Below, one piece after another: positions 6,631 through 13,418 of a stretch of DNA of 36,783 nt (its first letter is position 1; each line of letters starts with the position of its first letter). The notes beneath the pieces were generated by a model. It searched no databases. It saw nothing but the letters and a program-made list of their open reading frames with translations, and was not told the DNA's origin. The position numbers were made by a program, and so were the translations under genes. This DNA is from a virus: positions 1-36,783 of IMG/VR virus record IMGVR_UViG_3300035670_000681; one strand, 5' to 3'.

Positions 6631-6777
6631 TTACTTAAGGTTAAGAAACAAACCAACCTGTGCAATAGAGTAACCTAGCCAGATAGCCATGTTACTGTAT
6701 TCCCCTTTAAGCCCTTGGAGTACACCAACTACAGCGTAACCAATGCCTGTGCTACCTACAATGAGCATCTCTGTCAT
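6631..6777 (-). CDS. Small membrane protein, 48 residues
   Basis: A short frame with an excellent ribosome binding site (GGAGGA five bases upstream) and a start that overlaps the primase-helicase stop as ATGA. The peptide has two hydrophobic segments, MLIVGSTGIGYAVVGVL near the N-terminus and MAIWLGYSIAQVGLFL near the C-terminus, joined by a short LKGEYS turn, suggesting a helical hairpin in the inner membrane. No family is recognised. Coupling to helicase translation implies co-expression with the replisome. Confidence 0.7.
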   Translation of the reverse strand: MTEMLIVGSTGIGYAVVGVLQGLKGEYSNMAIWLGYSIAQVGLFLNLK

Positions 6778-8375
6778 AGTTCCTCCATAGTCACTTCGTA
6801 CATTCTACCAGTATCCAAGTCATACTTCAACGAGCAAGCAGGGCCAGTAAGACCATTGTACCTGTTCTTAGCAACTGCTACTTTAGTAGTATGTCGTATA
6901 TTAGCATCAGGACTCATAGAGTTACGTTCCAAGGTAATCACTGCATCTGACAACTGAGCGATAGCGCCTGAGCCACGTAGCTGAGACAGAGATACTGCCT
7001 GACCATCTTCATGGCCTTTGTCGGTGTTAGGTCGTTTCAGGTGTGAAACACAGATAAGGGTAATCTCAAGTTCCTGCACCAAAGTACGTAACTTAGTCAT
7101 CAATACATCAATAGCTTTCCTATCGTCATTCCCATCCATACCACTGACAAGCAAGCTAATATGGTCAAGAAAGATAACACGACAATCGCAAGCCTTGGCC
7201 ATGTATCGAATACGATTAAGCACGTTGTCAAGAGCAAGGGAGCCGAAATGATCAAACAAAAAGATACGGTCAGTACCAAGAGTAGCATTGAAAGCCTCCT
7301 TCAGTTCTTGTTCTGACACTGGTGTGTCGGGCAGGTGCAACTTTTTATTTGCATGGAGAGACATAATACTTCTAGCAGTCTTTCGTACCGACTCCTCCAG
7401 AAACATTCCTCCGATGTTCCAATCTGTTGTTTTAAGAATGTTGAAAAGGATTTCTCTGAGGAATTGAGACTTTCCCAATCCACTTCCCGCAGTGACTGTA
7501 ATAAGTTCTGCTTTTCTGAGGCCGTATAGGAGGTCGTTGAGTCCTTTGAATGGATAGAAAGCCTCAGCTGCTGGTTCCGGAGTGTTGACTGCTGTCCATA
7601 GGGAAGACGCTGCCACAATTCCATCGGGCACGAAAGTTTCAGCTCTCCACCATTGATTAACAAATTCAGCTGTTCGTCCGTTACTGAGATAGTCGCAAGC
7701 ATCTTTAAAATCCTTCAAGTGTTTAACAATCTTACTCTTACTGCCAAAGAGTTCTGCTACTTCATTGGCTGCTTTAACCCCTGCCTCATCTGCATCAAAA
7801 CAGATCACAATAGCATCAAAGCTATCAAGGTATTCGTAGTTGGCCTTGCAGTCCTTCAAGGCTGCTGAAGCACCGTTACGGATAGACACAACAGGCCACT
7901 TAGATCCTGTCATCTGATAGGCTGCTAGAGCGTCTAGTTCCCCTTCACAGAGGGTGATGTACTTCCCACCTTTCTGGAAGAGTTGTTGACCGAATAAGGC
8001 CGCCTGTGACCAGCTACCCTCCACGTTAAAGTTCTTCAGTTCAACATGACGTACCTTAGCAGCTACTTCCTTACCATCTTTGTCAAAATAAGGGTAGTAG
8101 TGTTTACCTTCACCTTGTCGTACACCATAGGCCTCACAGGTCTGCTGTGTAATCCCTCGATCTGGGATAGCCTTAATTTCACCACTTTTGTTGCTAATCA
8201 TAGGTTTAACTTTCGATTTGTACGGTACTTGTTCATAACTACCTACGTTTTGATAGGTTTGACACACATGGCAGTACGTATGCCCGTCATCGTAGAGACT
8301 GTTGCCGTCTGAGGAGCCACAGGCTTCACATGGTATGTGTTTTAGGAACTTTGAAGCTATCTTAACTGCACTCAT
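6774..8375 (-). CDS. Primase-helicase (T7 gp4-like)
   Basis: 533 residues in the T7 gp4 arrangement. An N-terminal zinc-binding domain (C16, C19, C35, C38 in HIPCEACG and YCHVC) reads the priming site. It is followed by a TOPRIM primase domain (CEGELDAL, E144; CFDADEAG, D194 and D196). A RecA-type hexameric helicase domain carries Walker A GSGLGKS (297-303), Walker B IFLDH (401-405) and a C-terminal AKNRYNG segment. It unwinds the fork and makes primers for the family A polymerase encoded just downstream. Length is close to T7 gp4 (566). The start overlaps the preceding gene's stop by one base. Confidence 0.95.
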   Translation of the reverse strand: MSAVKIASKFLKHIPCEACGSSDGNSLYDDGHTYCHVCQTYQNVGSYEQVPYKSKVKPMISNKSGEIKAIPDRGITQQTCEAYGVRQGEGKHYYPYFDKDGKEVAAKVRHVELKNFNVEGSWSQAALFGQQLFQKGGKYITLCEGELDALAAYQMTGSKWPVVSIRNGASAALKDCKANYEYLDSFDAIVICFDADEAGVKAANEVAELFGSKSKIVKHLKDFKDACDYLSNGRTAEFVNQWWRAETFVPDGIVAASSLWTAVNTPEPAAEAFYPFKGLNDLLYGLRKAELITVTAGSGLGKSQFLREILFNILKTTDWNIGGMFLEESVRKTARSIMSLHANKKLHLPDTPVSEQELKEAFNATLGTDRIFLFDHFGSLALDNVLNRIRYMAKACDCRVIFLDHISLLVSGMDGNDDRKAIDVLMTKLRTLVQELEITLICVSHLKRPNTDKGHEDGQAVSLSQLRGSGAIAQLSDAVITLERNSMSPDANIRHTTKVAVAKNRYNGLTGPACSLKYDLDTGRMYEVTMEEL

Positions 8376-8599
8376 TATGTAGCCCCTCGTGATCGGATTG
8401 CTTCAGCACATTCGTTTGCATAACAGCCTTCCCATGAATGTTTTTTAGACAGTTCATCACAAATCTTTGCACACGCCTCTCTTTCGGCTTCAGCTACCAG
8501 TTTGGCAAAGTCTGTTAATGCTTGTTCCCATTTGAGGGCTTCAAACGGAGTATAACCCACCTGTCTTGCCATAAGTAGAATTTCACCTTGTGTCATCAT
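8375..8599 (-). CDS. Small hypothetical phage protein
   Basis: 74 residues (MMTQGEILLMARQVGYTPFE...). It contains the helical stretch FAKLVAEAEREACAKICDEL followed by ANECAEAIRSRG, a pattern seen in many small phage proteins of unknown role. Two adjacent ATGs overlap the upstream gene's stop. Its own stop shares a base with the start of the primase-helicase gene, so translation is probably coupled. No catalytic residues or membrane segments are seen. Confidence 0.7.
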   Translation of the reverse strand: MMTQGEILLMARQVGYTPFEALKWEQALTDFAKLVAEAEREACAKICDELSKKHSWEGCYANECAEAIRSRGAT

Positions 8600-8850
8600 A
8601 CGTCAACTTCCAGCTTTTGAGTGTATCCGCATTGATCACACAGGTTATATGTCCAATGAGGTCTACGATACATTGTGTCTACACCACCACAGGCAGGACA
8701 TTGCAAGCTATCCTCATCGTGTTCTTCCTGCGGGTCTTCTTCTTCAACGTCTCTACCGAATATTGCGTCCCAACGCTTATCGTATTCCTCTTGAGATACG
8801 CTAAAAGGGCGAGGGCTTGAACCTTTACCGCCATCACTTGACTTGCTCAT
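8596..8850 (-). CDS. Zinc-ribbon protein
   Basis: 84 residues from the ATG at 8850, which has GAGG six bases upstream. Longer starts (to 8925) lack one and overlap the previous gene. The N-terminus (MSKSSDGGKGSSPRPFSVSQ) is a recurrent phage sequence. It is followed by an acidic linker (EEEDPQEEHDED) and a C-terminal zinc ribbon with C51-x2-C54 and C71-x2-C74 (CPACGG and CDQCGY). Nucleic-acid binding next to the helicase gene is a reasonable inference, but the role is unknown. Confidence 0.75.
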   Translation of the reverse strand: MSKSSDGGKGSSPRPFSVSQEEYDKRWDAIFGRDVEEEDPQEEHDEDSLQCPACGGVDTMYRRPHWTYNLCDQCGYTQKLEVDV

Positions 8851-8872
8851 AATTTGCCTCTTTCTCCAAAAT

Positions 8873-9082
8873 TTAGCTGACATGGTTAGATTTCTTCCAT
8901 CGCAAGAGTGTATCGTACAGATCAACTAAACAGGCCTCAGGCGTTGTTTTCTTGCCCATGTATAGGTCGATACTATCCTGCAACGATTCGAGCATATAGA
9001 AGGCTTCTACGGCCCTCTGTGAGCATTTATATGCGTGAGCATCAGTAGGATTTGTTAGGTCATAAATTACATTGACTCGCAT
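8873..9082 (-). CDS. Hypothetical phage protein
   Basis: 69 residues from an ATG at 9082 (MRVNVIYDLTNPTDAHAYKC...), preceded by GAGGGAAA at about ten bases. A longer frame to 9136 would overlap the upstream gene by 70 bases and is disfavoured. It is helical and acidic, with a central LESLQDSIDLYMGK segment. No domain recognised. It overlaps the preceding small basic protein by 16 bases, and 22 bases separate it from the zinc-ribbon gene. Confidence 0.6.
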   Translation of the reverse strand: MRVNVIYDLTNPTDAHAYKCSQRAVEAFYMLESLQDSIDLYMGKKTTPEACLVDLYDTLLRWKKSNHVS

Positions 9083-9267
9083 TGCTGTCTTTCCCTCATA
9101 AGTTTTCTGTCTTTGGCCTGTTGCTTCTTCAACCACTTGTAAAAGTTGTCTGTTGTCTGTGCAGGGTCTGATTTCCCCGGCTTAGTCCTGTACTTGTGTG
9201 GGTTCTTCTTCTTCTTTTCCTTGGGATACCAAGGTGCCCCCGGTGCTAAGACTGTCTTAATTTTCAT
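9067..9267 (-). CDS. Small basic protein
   Basis: 66 residues, strongly basic: PWYPKEKKKKNPHKYRTKPG near the N-terminus and KWLKKQQAKDRKLMRERQQ near the C-terminus. A positively charged, likely disordered or helical protein of this kind could bind nucleic acid, but no family is recognised. Its ATG overlaps the stop of the upstream gene (ATGA), which supports translation by coupling even though the ribosome binding site is weak. Confidence 0.55.
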   Translation of the reverse strand: MKIKTVLAPGAPWYPKEKKKKNPHKYRTKPGKSDPAQTTDNFYKWLKKQQAKDRKLMRERQQCESM

Positions 9268-9461
9268 GCTACTGTCTCAACCTCAGTCCACGCTGCAAAG
9301 TAGTGTACTGTACCCTCTGAATCTAGGACGTTGGCGTACATCCCATCGACTTTCTTGTACGTATACACGCTGTTTTTATCCCCTTCAGGGGCTGCTGGAG
9401 GAATAGCTGCATCCTCTAAGAGCTTGAAGTTATCCCCTTTGTTCAATTCGTATAGTTTCAT
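9264..9461 (-). CDS. Hypothetical phage protein
   Basis: 65 residues from an ATG at 9461 (MKLYELNKGDNFKLLED...). The sequence alternates hydrophobic and polar residues like a small beta barrel (VYTYKKVDGMYANVLDSEGTVHYFAAWTEVETV). The composition resembles small SH3- or PilZ-like folds, but I do not recognise the family. The upstream ribosome binding site is weak. A longer frame to 9521 would fill part of the gap toward the previous gene, so the start is uncertain. Confidence 0.6.
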   Translation of the reverse strand: MKLYELNKGDNFKLLEDAAIPPAAPEGDKNSVYTYKKVDGMYANVLDSEGTVHYFAAWTEVETVA

Positions 9462-9536
9462 TACTTGAGACTCACTTTCAACAAAGTTAATACGAAAATA
9501 CACAATGACATGATCATACACCCCCTCCGTTCCTGC

Positions 9537-9707
9537 TCATTCTTTGATCTCCGCATGAATGATGTCCTTGAGCACTTGTTCCCATCCATAGACAGAAATT
9601 AACTCAGCTACATCTTGAATTGTGTGGTGGTAGTGGGCTTCCTCTTTGAAACACCATTCATCAATGTAATGATCTTCAAATTCATAGTTATTCTTTGGTT
9701 CGTTCAT
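9537..9707 (-). CDS. Small hypothetical protein, 56 residues
   Basis: A short frame beginning MNEPKNNYEFEDHYIDEWCF, with AAGGA seven bases upstream of the ATG, overlapping the 3' end of the preceding gene by 20 bases. It is rich in acidic and histidine residues (HYHHTIQDVAELI) and ends in an amphipathic helix. No motif is diagnostic. It fills what would otherwise be a gap of over 200 bases in the leftward module, and the good ribosome binding site supports it. Confidence 0.6.
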   Translation of the reverse strand: MNEPKNNYEFEDHYIDEWCFKEEAHYHHTIQDVAELISVYGWEQVLKDIIHAEIKE

Positions 9708-9912
9708 ACTTTAATCCTTTCAAAGTAATACCATTGTATTCAGCTACCAACTTAAAGGCATCCCTGTAACGCTTACACTCCCTTTTGTTTTCCTCTTTGT
9801 CCCCTGAAAACATGGGAACCCTGCCAATGTAGGGAGACAACCCATCATATTGTTCCTTCAAGACAGAACAAAATACATTATTGGCAGTTTCGTAATCAAT
9901 TTCAATTTTCAT
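9688..9912 (-). CDS. Small hypothetical protein behind the repeated leader
   Basis: 74 residues (MKIEIDYETANNVFCSVLKEQYD...) with a strong AGAGGA eight bases before the ATG. It ends in a basic helix (KRECKRYRDAFKLVAEYNG). It is the first gene after the short-repeat leader at 9913-10010, which is shared with the start of the rightward late module, so its transcription may be controlled together with the structural genes. Related small proteins appear in many phages without known function (general recollection). Confidence 0.7.
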   Translation of the reverse strand: MKIEIDYETANNVFCSVLKEQYDGLSPYIGRVPMFSGDKEENKRECKRYRDAFKLVAEYNGITLKGLKYERTKE

Positions 9913-10010
9913 TTGTGTGTTCCTCTACTTTAAAGTTCTTTAATGACATAAGATGTTTAAGGTATCTTTAATAGTGTATTTACTTATAAAGTGTATTTTA
10001 CTTATAAGTA
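9913..10010 (-). promoter_or_regulatory. Repeated AT-rich leader, leftward copy
   Basis: Read on the - strand, this stretch contains ATACTTATAAGTAA, AATACACTTTATAAGT, AATACACTATTAAAG, ATACCTTAAAC and CTTTAAAGTAGAGGAAC in that order just before an ATG. The same words in the same order occur on the + strand at 13911-14028 before the first rightward gene. The units are degenerate copies of roughly 15-19 bp, several nearly palindromic (ACTTATAAGT). This looks like an array of protein-binding sites or a phage promoter/operator. The function is inferred from position and duplication. Confidence 0.65.
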
Positions 10011-10255
10011 TCACTATCTCCATAGGTATCATTAGATACTATATAGTCTATATAGTCTCTACAATCCCCTGTGTCCGTTTCCCTAGAGTCTAGCACATCT
10101 TCGTCACCTTCCAAGTCTAAATCCGACTGAGTTAGTAGGTCTTTCCTCTCCAACACTGGAAATAAACCCTTAACATCCTCAAAGCATACCCGACAAAGGT
10201 CGATGTAGTCTCCGGTAATAGCGTTTTTCCTTGTTGCCTCAAATTCTGACAACAA
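9998..10255 (-). CDS. Zinc-finger protein with displaced 5' end
   Basis: The frame from a TTG at 10255 gives 85 residues (LSEFEATRKNAITGDYIDL, then CRVCFED, then a very acidic tail). In the same frame, immediately upstream, lies IHCIACDRL, supplying the first CxxC of what would be a CxxC...CxxC zinc finger. The open frame reaches only to a stop at 10313-10315 and contains no ATG, GTG or TTG before that CxxC. An ATT at 10279 with GGGACGG upstream would give an intact finger of about 93 residues. The adjacent HNH gene ends at 10296, so its insertion may have removed the original ATG. Either a rare ATT start or a truncated protein results. Confidence 0.6.
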   Translation of the reverse strand: MLSEFEATRKNAITGDYIDLCRVCFEDVKGLFPVLERKDLLTQSDLDLEGDEDVLDSRETDTGDCRDYIDYIVSNDTYGDSDTYK

Positions 10256-10295
10256 CCTATCACAAGCGATACAATGAATTTTCCGTCCCTGCCTT

Positions 10296-10748
10296 TCATT
10301 TCCAAATCTGGTTTAAAACAACTCTACAAATTTGTTGTTTGCTTTGTTGGTATTTCGTTTGCAGTTCAGCATAAGATAAACCTTCTTTGTGGTCTTTCCT
10401 AATCAAATCTGCAATTTCTTTGCTTAAGTGACGATGTTTAGGATTGCGTCCGAATCTGTTTCTTCCCTTCCTTGTAGCATCGTCCGAGTTTTCTTTGTGT
10501 GTTCCGGCAAACAGATGTTCAGGGTTCACACAAGATGGATTGTCGCATGTGTGACAGATAACACACCCTGATGGAATACTTCCTTTGAAATACTCGTAAC
10601 TGTAGCGATGAGACTTAGCCATTTTCCACTTCCCATCAACTAAACGCCTAAAATGACCGTAACCCCCACGATATTTGCCTGCTTGCCATAGCCAACAAGT
10701 ATCAGTTTTCTGTACTTTTTCAATAAATCTATCAAATTCGTTACGCAT
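10296..10748 (-). CDS. HNH endonuclease (HNH_3 type)
   Basis: 150 residues of a free-standing homing-type nuclease. The N-terminal region contains CWLWQAG and GGYGHF. The core is [11 protein letters not shown], then [22 protein letters not shown] with C62, C65, H66, C68, C73 and H78, which is the HNH_3 zinc/active-site pattern. The C-terminal portion ([29 protein letters not shown]) looks like a helix-turn-helix for DNA recognition. AAAGGAGT precedes the ATG, and a sigma70-like promoter lies 28-55 bases upstream, so it may be expressed independently. It sits directly before a zinc-finger gene that has lost a normal start codon. Confidence 0.88.
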   Translation of the reverse strand: MRNEFDRFIEKVQKTDTCWLWQAGKYRGGYGHFRRLVDGKWKMAKSHRYSYEYFKGSIPSGCVICHTCDNPSCVNPEHLFAGTHKENSDDATRKGRNRFGRNPKHRHLSKEIADLIRKDHKEGLSYAELQTKYQQSKQQICRVVLNQIWK

Positions 10749-10750
10749 GT

Positions 10751-10831
10751 TTACTCCTTTTGTTGTAACAAGCCACTATAGCATATGCTACACAAAATGT
10801 CAATACCTGTAACAACTATTTTTAAAGGCAT
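10751..10831 (-). CDS. Possible tiny peptide, 26 residues
   Basis: ATG at 10831 with a strong AGAGGAG about six bases upstream, encoding a short hydrophobic peptide ([20 protein letters not shown] and six more residues). It ends within the ribosome binding site of the HNH gene. That site (AAAGGAGTAAAC) closely resembles this one (AGAGGAGTAAAA). The frame spans the sigma70-like promoter, so the two signals may be alternatives. It could be a remnant of a gene displaced by the HNH insertion. Support is limited to the ribosome binding site. Confidence 0.35.
   Translation of the reverse strand: MPLKIVVTGIDILCSICYSGLLQQKE
10775..10803 (-). promoter_or_regulatory. Sigma70-like promoter upstream of HNH gene
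   Basis: On the - strand: TTGACA (10803-10798), a 17-base spacer, then TATAGT (10780-10775). Both boxes are near consensus. The start of transcription would fall about 20 bases before the HNH ATG. Two other promoters in the window share the TTGACA-N17 arrangement exactly, on the + strand. Confidence 0.7.
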
Positions 10832-10888
10832 TTTTACTCCTCTAGGCTACCTAGCCATTAGTCAATGTTGAAACAGGCCTTCATGGGG

Positions 10889-11104
10889 CTAAAAAGGGGC
10901 TTCCTGAGCATTGTTTACATAGTCAACCTTCACAGGGTTATCGTTCAATGGTTTTTTAACCAATGATGTTGGAAAAGGCCACGACATCATCCCCATAATG
11001 TCAGGGAAAAGATAGCCACAGTCTAGGCACACCATAGCCCCCGGTAAACCTACTGTGGCAGGGTCTACATCGTGAGAGTTGCATTTAGGACACTTTATCA
11101 CCAT
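10889..11104 (-). CDS. Small zinc-ribbon protein
   Basis: 71 residues with an N-terminal zinc ribbon: C5-x2-C8 (IKCPKCNSHDVDP) and C26-x2-C29 (MVCLDCGY). A Trp/Pro-containing tail of unknown role follows. GGAG lies eight bases before the ATG. Small zinc ribbons of this type are frequent in phage early regions and probably bind nucleic acid or a host protein; the target cannot be told from sequence. Confidence 0.7.
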   Translation of the reverse strand: MVIKCPKCNSHDVDPATVGLPGAMVCLDCGYLFPDIMGMMSWPFPTSLVKKPLNDNPVKVDYVNNAQEAPF

Positions 11105-11157
11105 AGGTCATACTCCACAATTAAGTCAATGGTATAGTAAATGAGAATCATTGTCAT

Positions 11158-11406
11158 TTAGTCCTCTCCCAAGTCTCTTTCAAGACTATCAATATGATTA
11201 ATGAATGTTGCCCATAGTGCAGTAGAGGCATAATCGTCTCTGTCAAAGGCGTTATTGACTACACCGTCATAGCGTGAAGCCACAGATTGTGCAATTCTAA
11301 GCACTTGCAGTAATTCATTACGTGTAGAGACTAGTTCAGGATGCAAAGGGTTGTTATCCCTCCATGCCATGCGTTCTAGTTCGTGAAATTCAAGTTTAGA
11401 CTTCAT
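11158..11406 (-). CDS. Small hypothetical helical protein
   Basis: 82 residues (MKSKLEFHELERMAWRDNNP...), with GGAG eight bases upstream. It is mostly amphipathic helix (LVSTRNELLQVLRIAQSVAS and ALWATFINHIDSLERDLGED). The start overlaps the upstream stop (ATGA). No recognised domain. It belongs to the cluster of small promoter-proximal leftward genes, a position where phages often place host-takeover proteins (inference). Confidence 0.65.
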   Translation of the reverse strand: MKSKLEFHELERMAWRDNNPLHPELVSTRNELLQVLRIAQSVASRYDGVVNNAFDRDDYASTALWATFINHIDSLERDLGED

Positions 11407-11603
11407 GATTGATGCTCCAATTCTTTCGCTATTCTTTCCTCTAAATCTCTAAAAACAGATGCAGCACAAAAAAATGTAATGTTTACATTGTCAACAAAAA
11501 TTTCTTGCACATAAGGATAAACTAAAAAATTAGGGTCAATATTTGCTTTAACATTTTTACCTAAATATAGATAAGTGAATGAGGTTTTAGGCCATTTTGT
11601 CAT
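11403..11603 (-). CDS. Small hypothetical protein
   Basis: 66 residues with an AAGGA upstream of the ATG and ATGA overlaps at both ends, giving good translational support. The sequence is beta-like and rich in V, F and Y (TSFTYLYLGKNVKANIDPNF, then VQEIFVDNVNITFFCAASVF) with a short helical C-terminus (RDLEERIAKEL). No family recognised. Confidence 0.65.
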   Translation of the reverse strand: MTKWPKTSFTYLYLGKNVKANIDPNFLVYPYVQEIFVDNVNITFFCAASVFRDLEERIAKELEHQS

Positions 11604-11767
11604 TTTGTTTTATCCTTTACCCATTGAGAATCCCTGCTAATGATTCGTTTAGCTGAAAGTAATGATTTAGCATTACACCAATGCCCGCCTTTCGGCAGGA
11701 TAACGCTACATTCTGGTTTGTCAATGTAGCAGGTAATCCACCAGCCCTTATAAGCGATAGTAAACAT
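11600..11767 (-). CDS. Small hypothetical protein, 55 residues
   Basis: A short frame starting MFTIAYKGWWITCYIDKPEC, with AAAGGGG upstream of the ATG and an ATGA overlap with the following gene. It reads as a small beta protein with paired cysteines and a basic tail (SLLSAKRIISRD). Proteins of this type recur in phage genomes (general recollection) with no assigned function. Confidence 0.7.
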   Translation of the reverse strand: MFTIAYKGWWITCYIDKPECSVILPKGGHWCNAKSLLSAKRIISRDSQWVKDKTK

Positions 11768-11769
11768 AA

Positions 11770-11952
11770 TTAAGCCCCTTTGTTCAATAGACTATTGACT
11801 AGGTCAGCGGTGGACTTATAGCCCATCACTTGAATTTTAGGGTCTGTCAAACCCTCTAAAAACTTATTGGCTTCGGTTTCCGTGGTGAACGCCTTAATAA
11901 GTGACTTATTTGTAAATGAGTTGTACCCATGGGCAATGTAAAGTTTTTTCAT
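11770..11952 (-). CDS. Small hypothetical protein, 60 residues
   Basis: 60 residues (MKKLYIAHGYNSFTNKSLIK...), with a strong GGAGG ribosome binding site ten bases before the ATG. The pattern of an N-terminal strand followed by TETEANKFLEGLTD resembles small alpha/beta proteins; no family is recognised. It lies two bases upstream of the next gene. Confidence 0.7.
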   Translation of the reverse strand: MKKLYIAHGYNSFTNKSLIKAFTTETEANKFLEGLTDPKIQVMGYKSTADLVNSLLNKGA

Positions 11953-11969
11953 AATTCAAACCTCCAAAA

Positions 11970-12293
11970 TTAACAGTTAAACAGTTCTTCAAGGGCTTCG
12001 TCAAGGCCGATAGTATCGGTGTACGCTTCGGTGTAACTATCACCCCACCAGTGGCCCTCTACAGTCTTTGTGCGTGTGTTAATCCAGATATTTGGCCCAC
12101 CGAAGGCCACTAGTATGCGAGCGCCTAAGTAGGTTTTACGGTCTGATGCGACAATATATTCAATATCTAAGGCGTCCTGAAGATAGTCGAAGGCCGTCAT
12201 AGGCTCATCGTCACAGTTCAAGTCATCATCGGTAAAGCCCTCCGATAACAGTTTGACTACAGATTGAACGTTGATTTTGATATCTTGAGACAT
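11970..12293 (-). CDS. Hypothetical acidic phage protein
   Basis: 107 residues starting MSQDIKINVQSVVKLLSEGF, with GAGGGA upstream. It is acidic (TDDDLNCDDEP) and has a conserved-looking core, YLGARILVAFGGPNIWINT followed by VEGHWWGDSYTEAY. Its position in the promoter-proximal leftward cluster and net negative charge make an anti-host or DNA-mimic role conceivable, but nothing in the sequence proves it. It is separated from the previous gene by a 93-base intergenic stretch containing a hairpin. Confidence 0.7.
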   Translation of the reverse strand: MSQDIKINVQSVVKLLSEGFTDDDLNCDDEPMTAFDYLQDALDIEYIVASDRKTYLGARILVAFGGPNIWINTRTKTVEGHWWGDSYTEAYTDTIGLDEALEELFNC

Positions 12294-12340
12294 GGTTTAT
12301 CCCTCACTGGGTTAGTTAATAAAGACTGGGCAAAATAGCC

Positions 12341-12372
12341 CCCATAAAGCCCCATTGTAGAGGCTTTATAGG
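12341..12372. other. Intergenic hairpin
   Basis: CCCATAAAGCC (12341-12351) pairs with GGCTTTATAGG (12362-12372) with one mismatch, leaving a ten-base loop. The hairpin sits between two small leftward genes. There is no long T run on the - strand side, so it is not a classical terminator; a processing or mRNA-stability element is possible. Confidence 0.4.
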
Positions 12373-12386
12373 TGTTATTCTAGCGC

Positions 12387-12644
12387 TTATGCGGCTTTTT
12401 GTTTGTTTAGTTCATACCAGTCTAAAAGCCATTGTTTAGCCTCTTTTGTGGTCTTAAAGATAAACGGCTCAATGTGAGAACCGTGAGCAACTTGATAGTG
12501 TGTGTTGAAGTCCAACACAGTCAAATCATAAGAGGCAAAGCCGTTTTCACGCATTTCACACTCTAAGACCGCATCATAGTTTTTTAGGCCATGAGGGTTA
12601 AAACAATGCTCTGTATATGGACTAGCGGTTTTGAATTGTGACAT
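12387..12644 (-). CDS. Hypothetical phage protein
   Basis: 85 residues (MSQFKTASPYTEHCFNPHGL...), with AAGGGGA upstream of the ATG. It ends in an amphipathic helix (KTTKEAKQWLLDWYELNKQK). The middle is beta-like with several aromatic residues. No family recognised. It belongs to the cluster of small leftward genes nearest the divergence region. Confidence 0.7.
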   Translation of the reverse strand: MSQFKTASPYTEHCFNPHGLKNYDAVLECEMRENGFASYDLTVLDFNTHYQVAHGSHIEPFIFKTTKEAKQWLLDWYELNKQKAA

Positions 12645-12656
12645 GGTTTTATCCCC

Positions 12657-12752
12657 TTACGCCGTAAGCCACACAATGATAAGGGCGACAAAGCCCAAAG
12701 CGTAAATTGTAAAGTCTACGGCACGATGTGCCTTAATGATTCGATTTTGCAT
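12657..12752 (-). CDS. Small single-pass membrane peptide, 31 residues
   Basis: ATG at 12752 with AGAGGG nine bases upstream. The peptide has a basic N-terminus (MQNRIIKAHRAVD) followed by one hydrophobic helix (FTIYALGFVALIIVWLTA), the layout of a small inner-membrane protein. It explains the otherwise empty 127-base gap between its neighbours. No family recognised; the start-site signal and clear membrane segment support it. Confidence 0.6.
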   Translation of the reverse strand: MQNRIIKAHRAVDFTIYALGFVALIIVWLTA

Positions 12753-12771
12753 GATATTAGCCCTCTTGTGT

Positions 12772-12969
12772 TCAGAAATTGTTGTTGACGTATTGGGTGA
12801 GTTTTGCGACACCAGATTCTATTGTGTCATTGTGTGCGCACTGTGTGAGCATTGTACAGAACCCGTCATCCTCTAAGAGAATGTTGCGGTCAACGTAAGT
12901 ATCGCCGGATACCATACCAAGCATTGTGCGAGCTTTGGCAACGTTCATGTTTACAGATAAGTCTTGCAT
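12772..12969 (-). CDS. First leftward gene, hypothetical protein
   Basis: 65 residues from an ATG at 12969 (MQDLSVNMNVAKARTMLGMV...), preceded by GGGGGA five bases upstream. A longer frame to 13056 lacks a ribosome binding site. It is the first gene of the leftward module, directly beside the origin-like region. The helical content and short length are compatible with a regulator or host-takeover protein, but no motif identifies it. Confidence 0.65.
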   Translation of the reverse strand: MQDLSVNMNVAKARTMLGMVSGDTYVDRNILLEDDGFCTMLTQCAHNDTIESGVAKLTQYVNNNF

Positions 12970-13133
12970 TGTTTCCCCCGTACTAGGTGAGTTGTTTGTC
13001 GGTTGACGTATGATATATTGCACGTACCATGCCAGCCTTGATTTATTAATACTCAAGTATTACAATTACAAATACAATGTAAACTATTCACCAGTAAGTC
13101 ACACTAACTGTAACCTTTTGTATACATTATTGA

Positions 13134-13346
13134 TGCACCAAAGTGGTTCATTTTAGTGCATGATGCACTGTTTTGGTGTACTTTCATGCACCAAGTTGGT
13201 TAGTCTGTGGATAACTCAGCACTTATCAACAGGTTATACAGTCAAGCTGTGGATAACTTCTGGACTAGGTGTTTACCCTAATATCTGACATGCATTATAG
13301 TGCACATGGTAGTGCTAAATAGCACCTACAATGACATGCACTATAG
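13134..13346. repeat. Short direct and inverted repeats (iteron-like)
   Basis: TGCACCAAAGTGGTT (13134-13148) and TGCACCAAGTTGGTT (13187-13201) match at 13 of 15 bases. TGACATGCATTATAG (13286-13300) and TGACATGCACTATAG (13332-13346) match at 14 of 15. Between the latter lies the inverted repeat GTGCTA-AA-TAGCAC (13312-13325). AGTGCAT-G-ATGCACT (about 13155-13169) is another perfect dyad. These lie among the DnaA boxes in non-coding DNA, as iterons do in replication origins. Confidence 0.65.
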
Positions 13347-13410
13347 TTCCTGTGGATAACTTAGTTATGTTTTATAACTATATTGGCCTCTGTGGATAAG
13401 CTGTGGATAA
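13206..13410. other. DnaA-box cluster, putative replication origin
   Basis: Five exact copies of TGTGGATAA (complement TTATCCACA, the bacterial DnaA box) lie at 13206, 13248, 13351, 13391 and 13402, all in one orientation within 205 bases. A one-mismatch box, TTATCAACA, is at 13223 on the other strand, and TGTGGATAG is at 13818. Two spacings are close to four helical turns (42 and 40 bases). The cluster is in the non-coding divergence region, as expected for an origin using host DnaA. Confidence 0.75.
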
Positions 13411-13418
13411 CTTTAATG

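Noticed and set aside
12970-13133. Leftward sigma70 promoter between the DnaA boxes and the first - strand gene
   Set aside because: Only weak matches (TTGTAA with TAATAA) were found; not enough to call, although a promoter must exist nearby.
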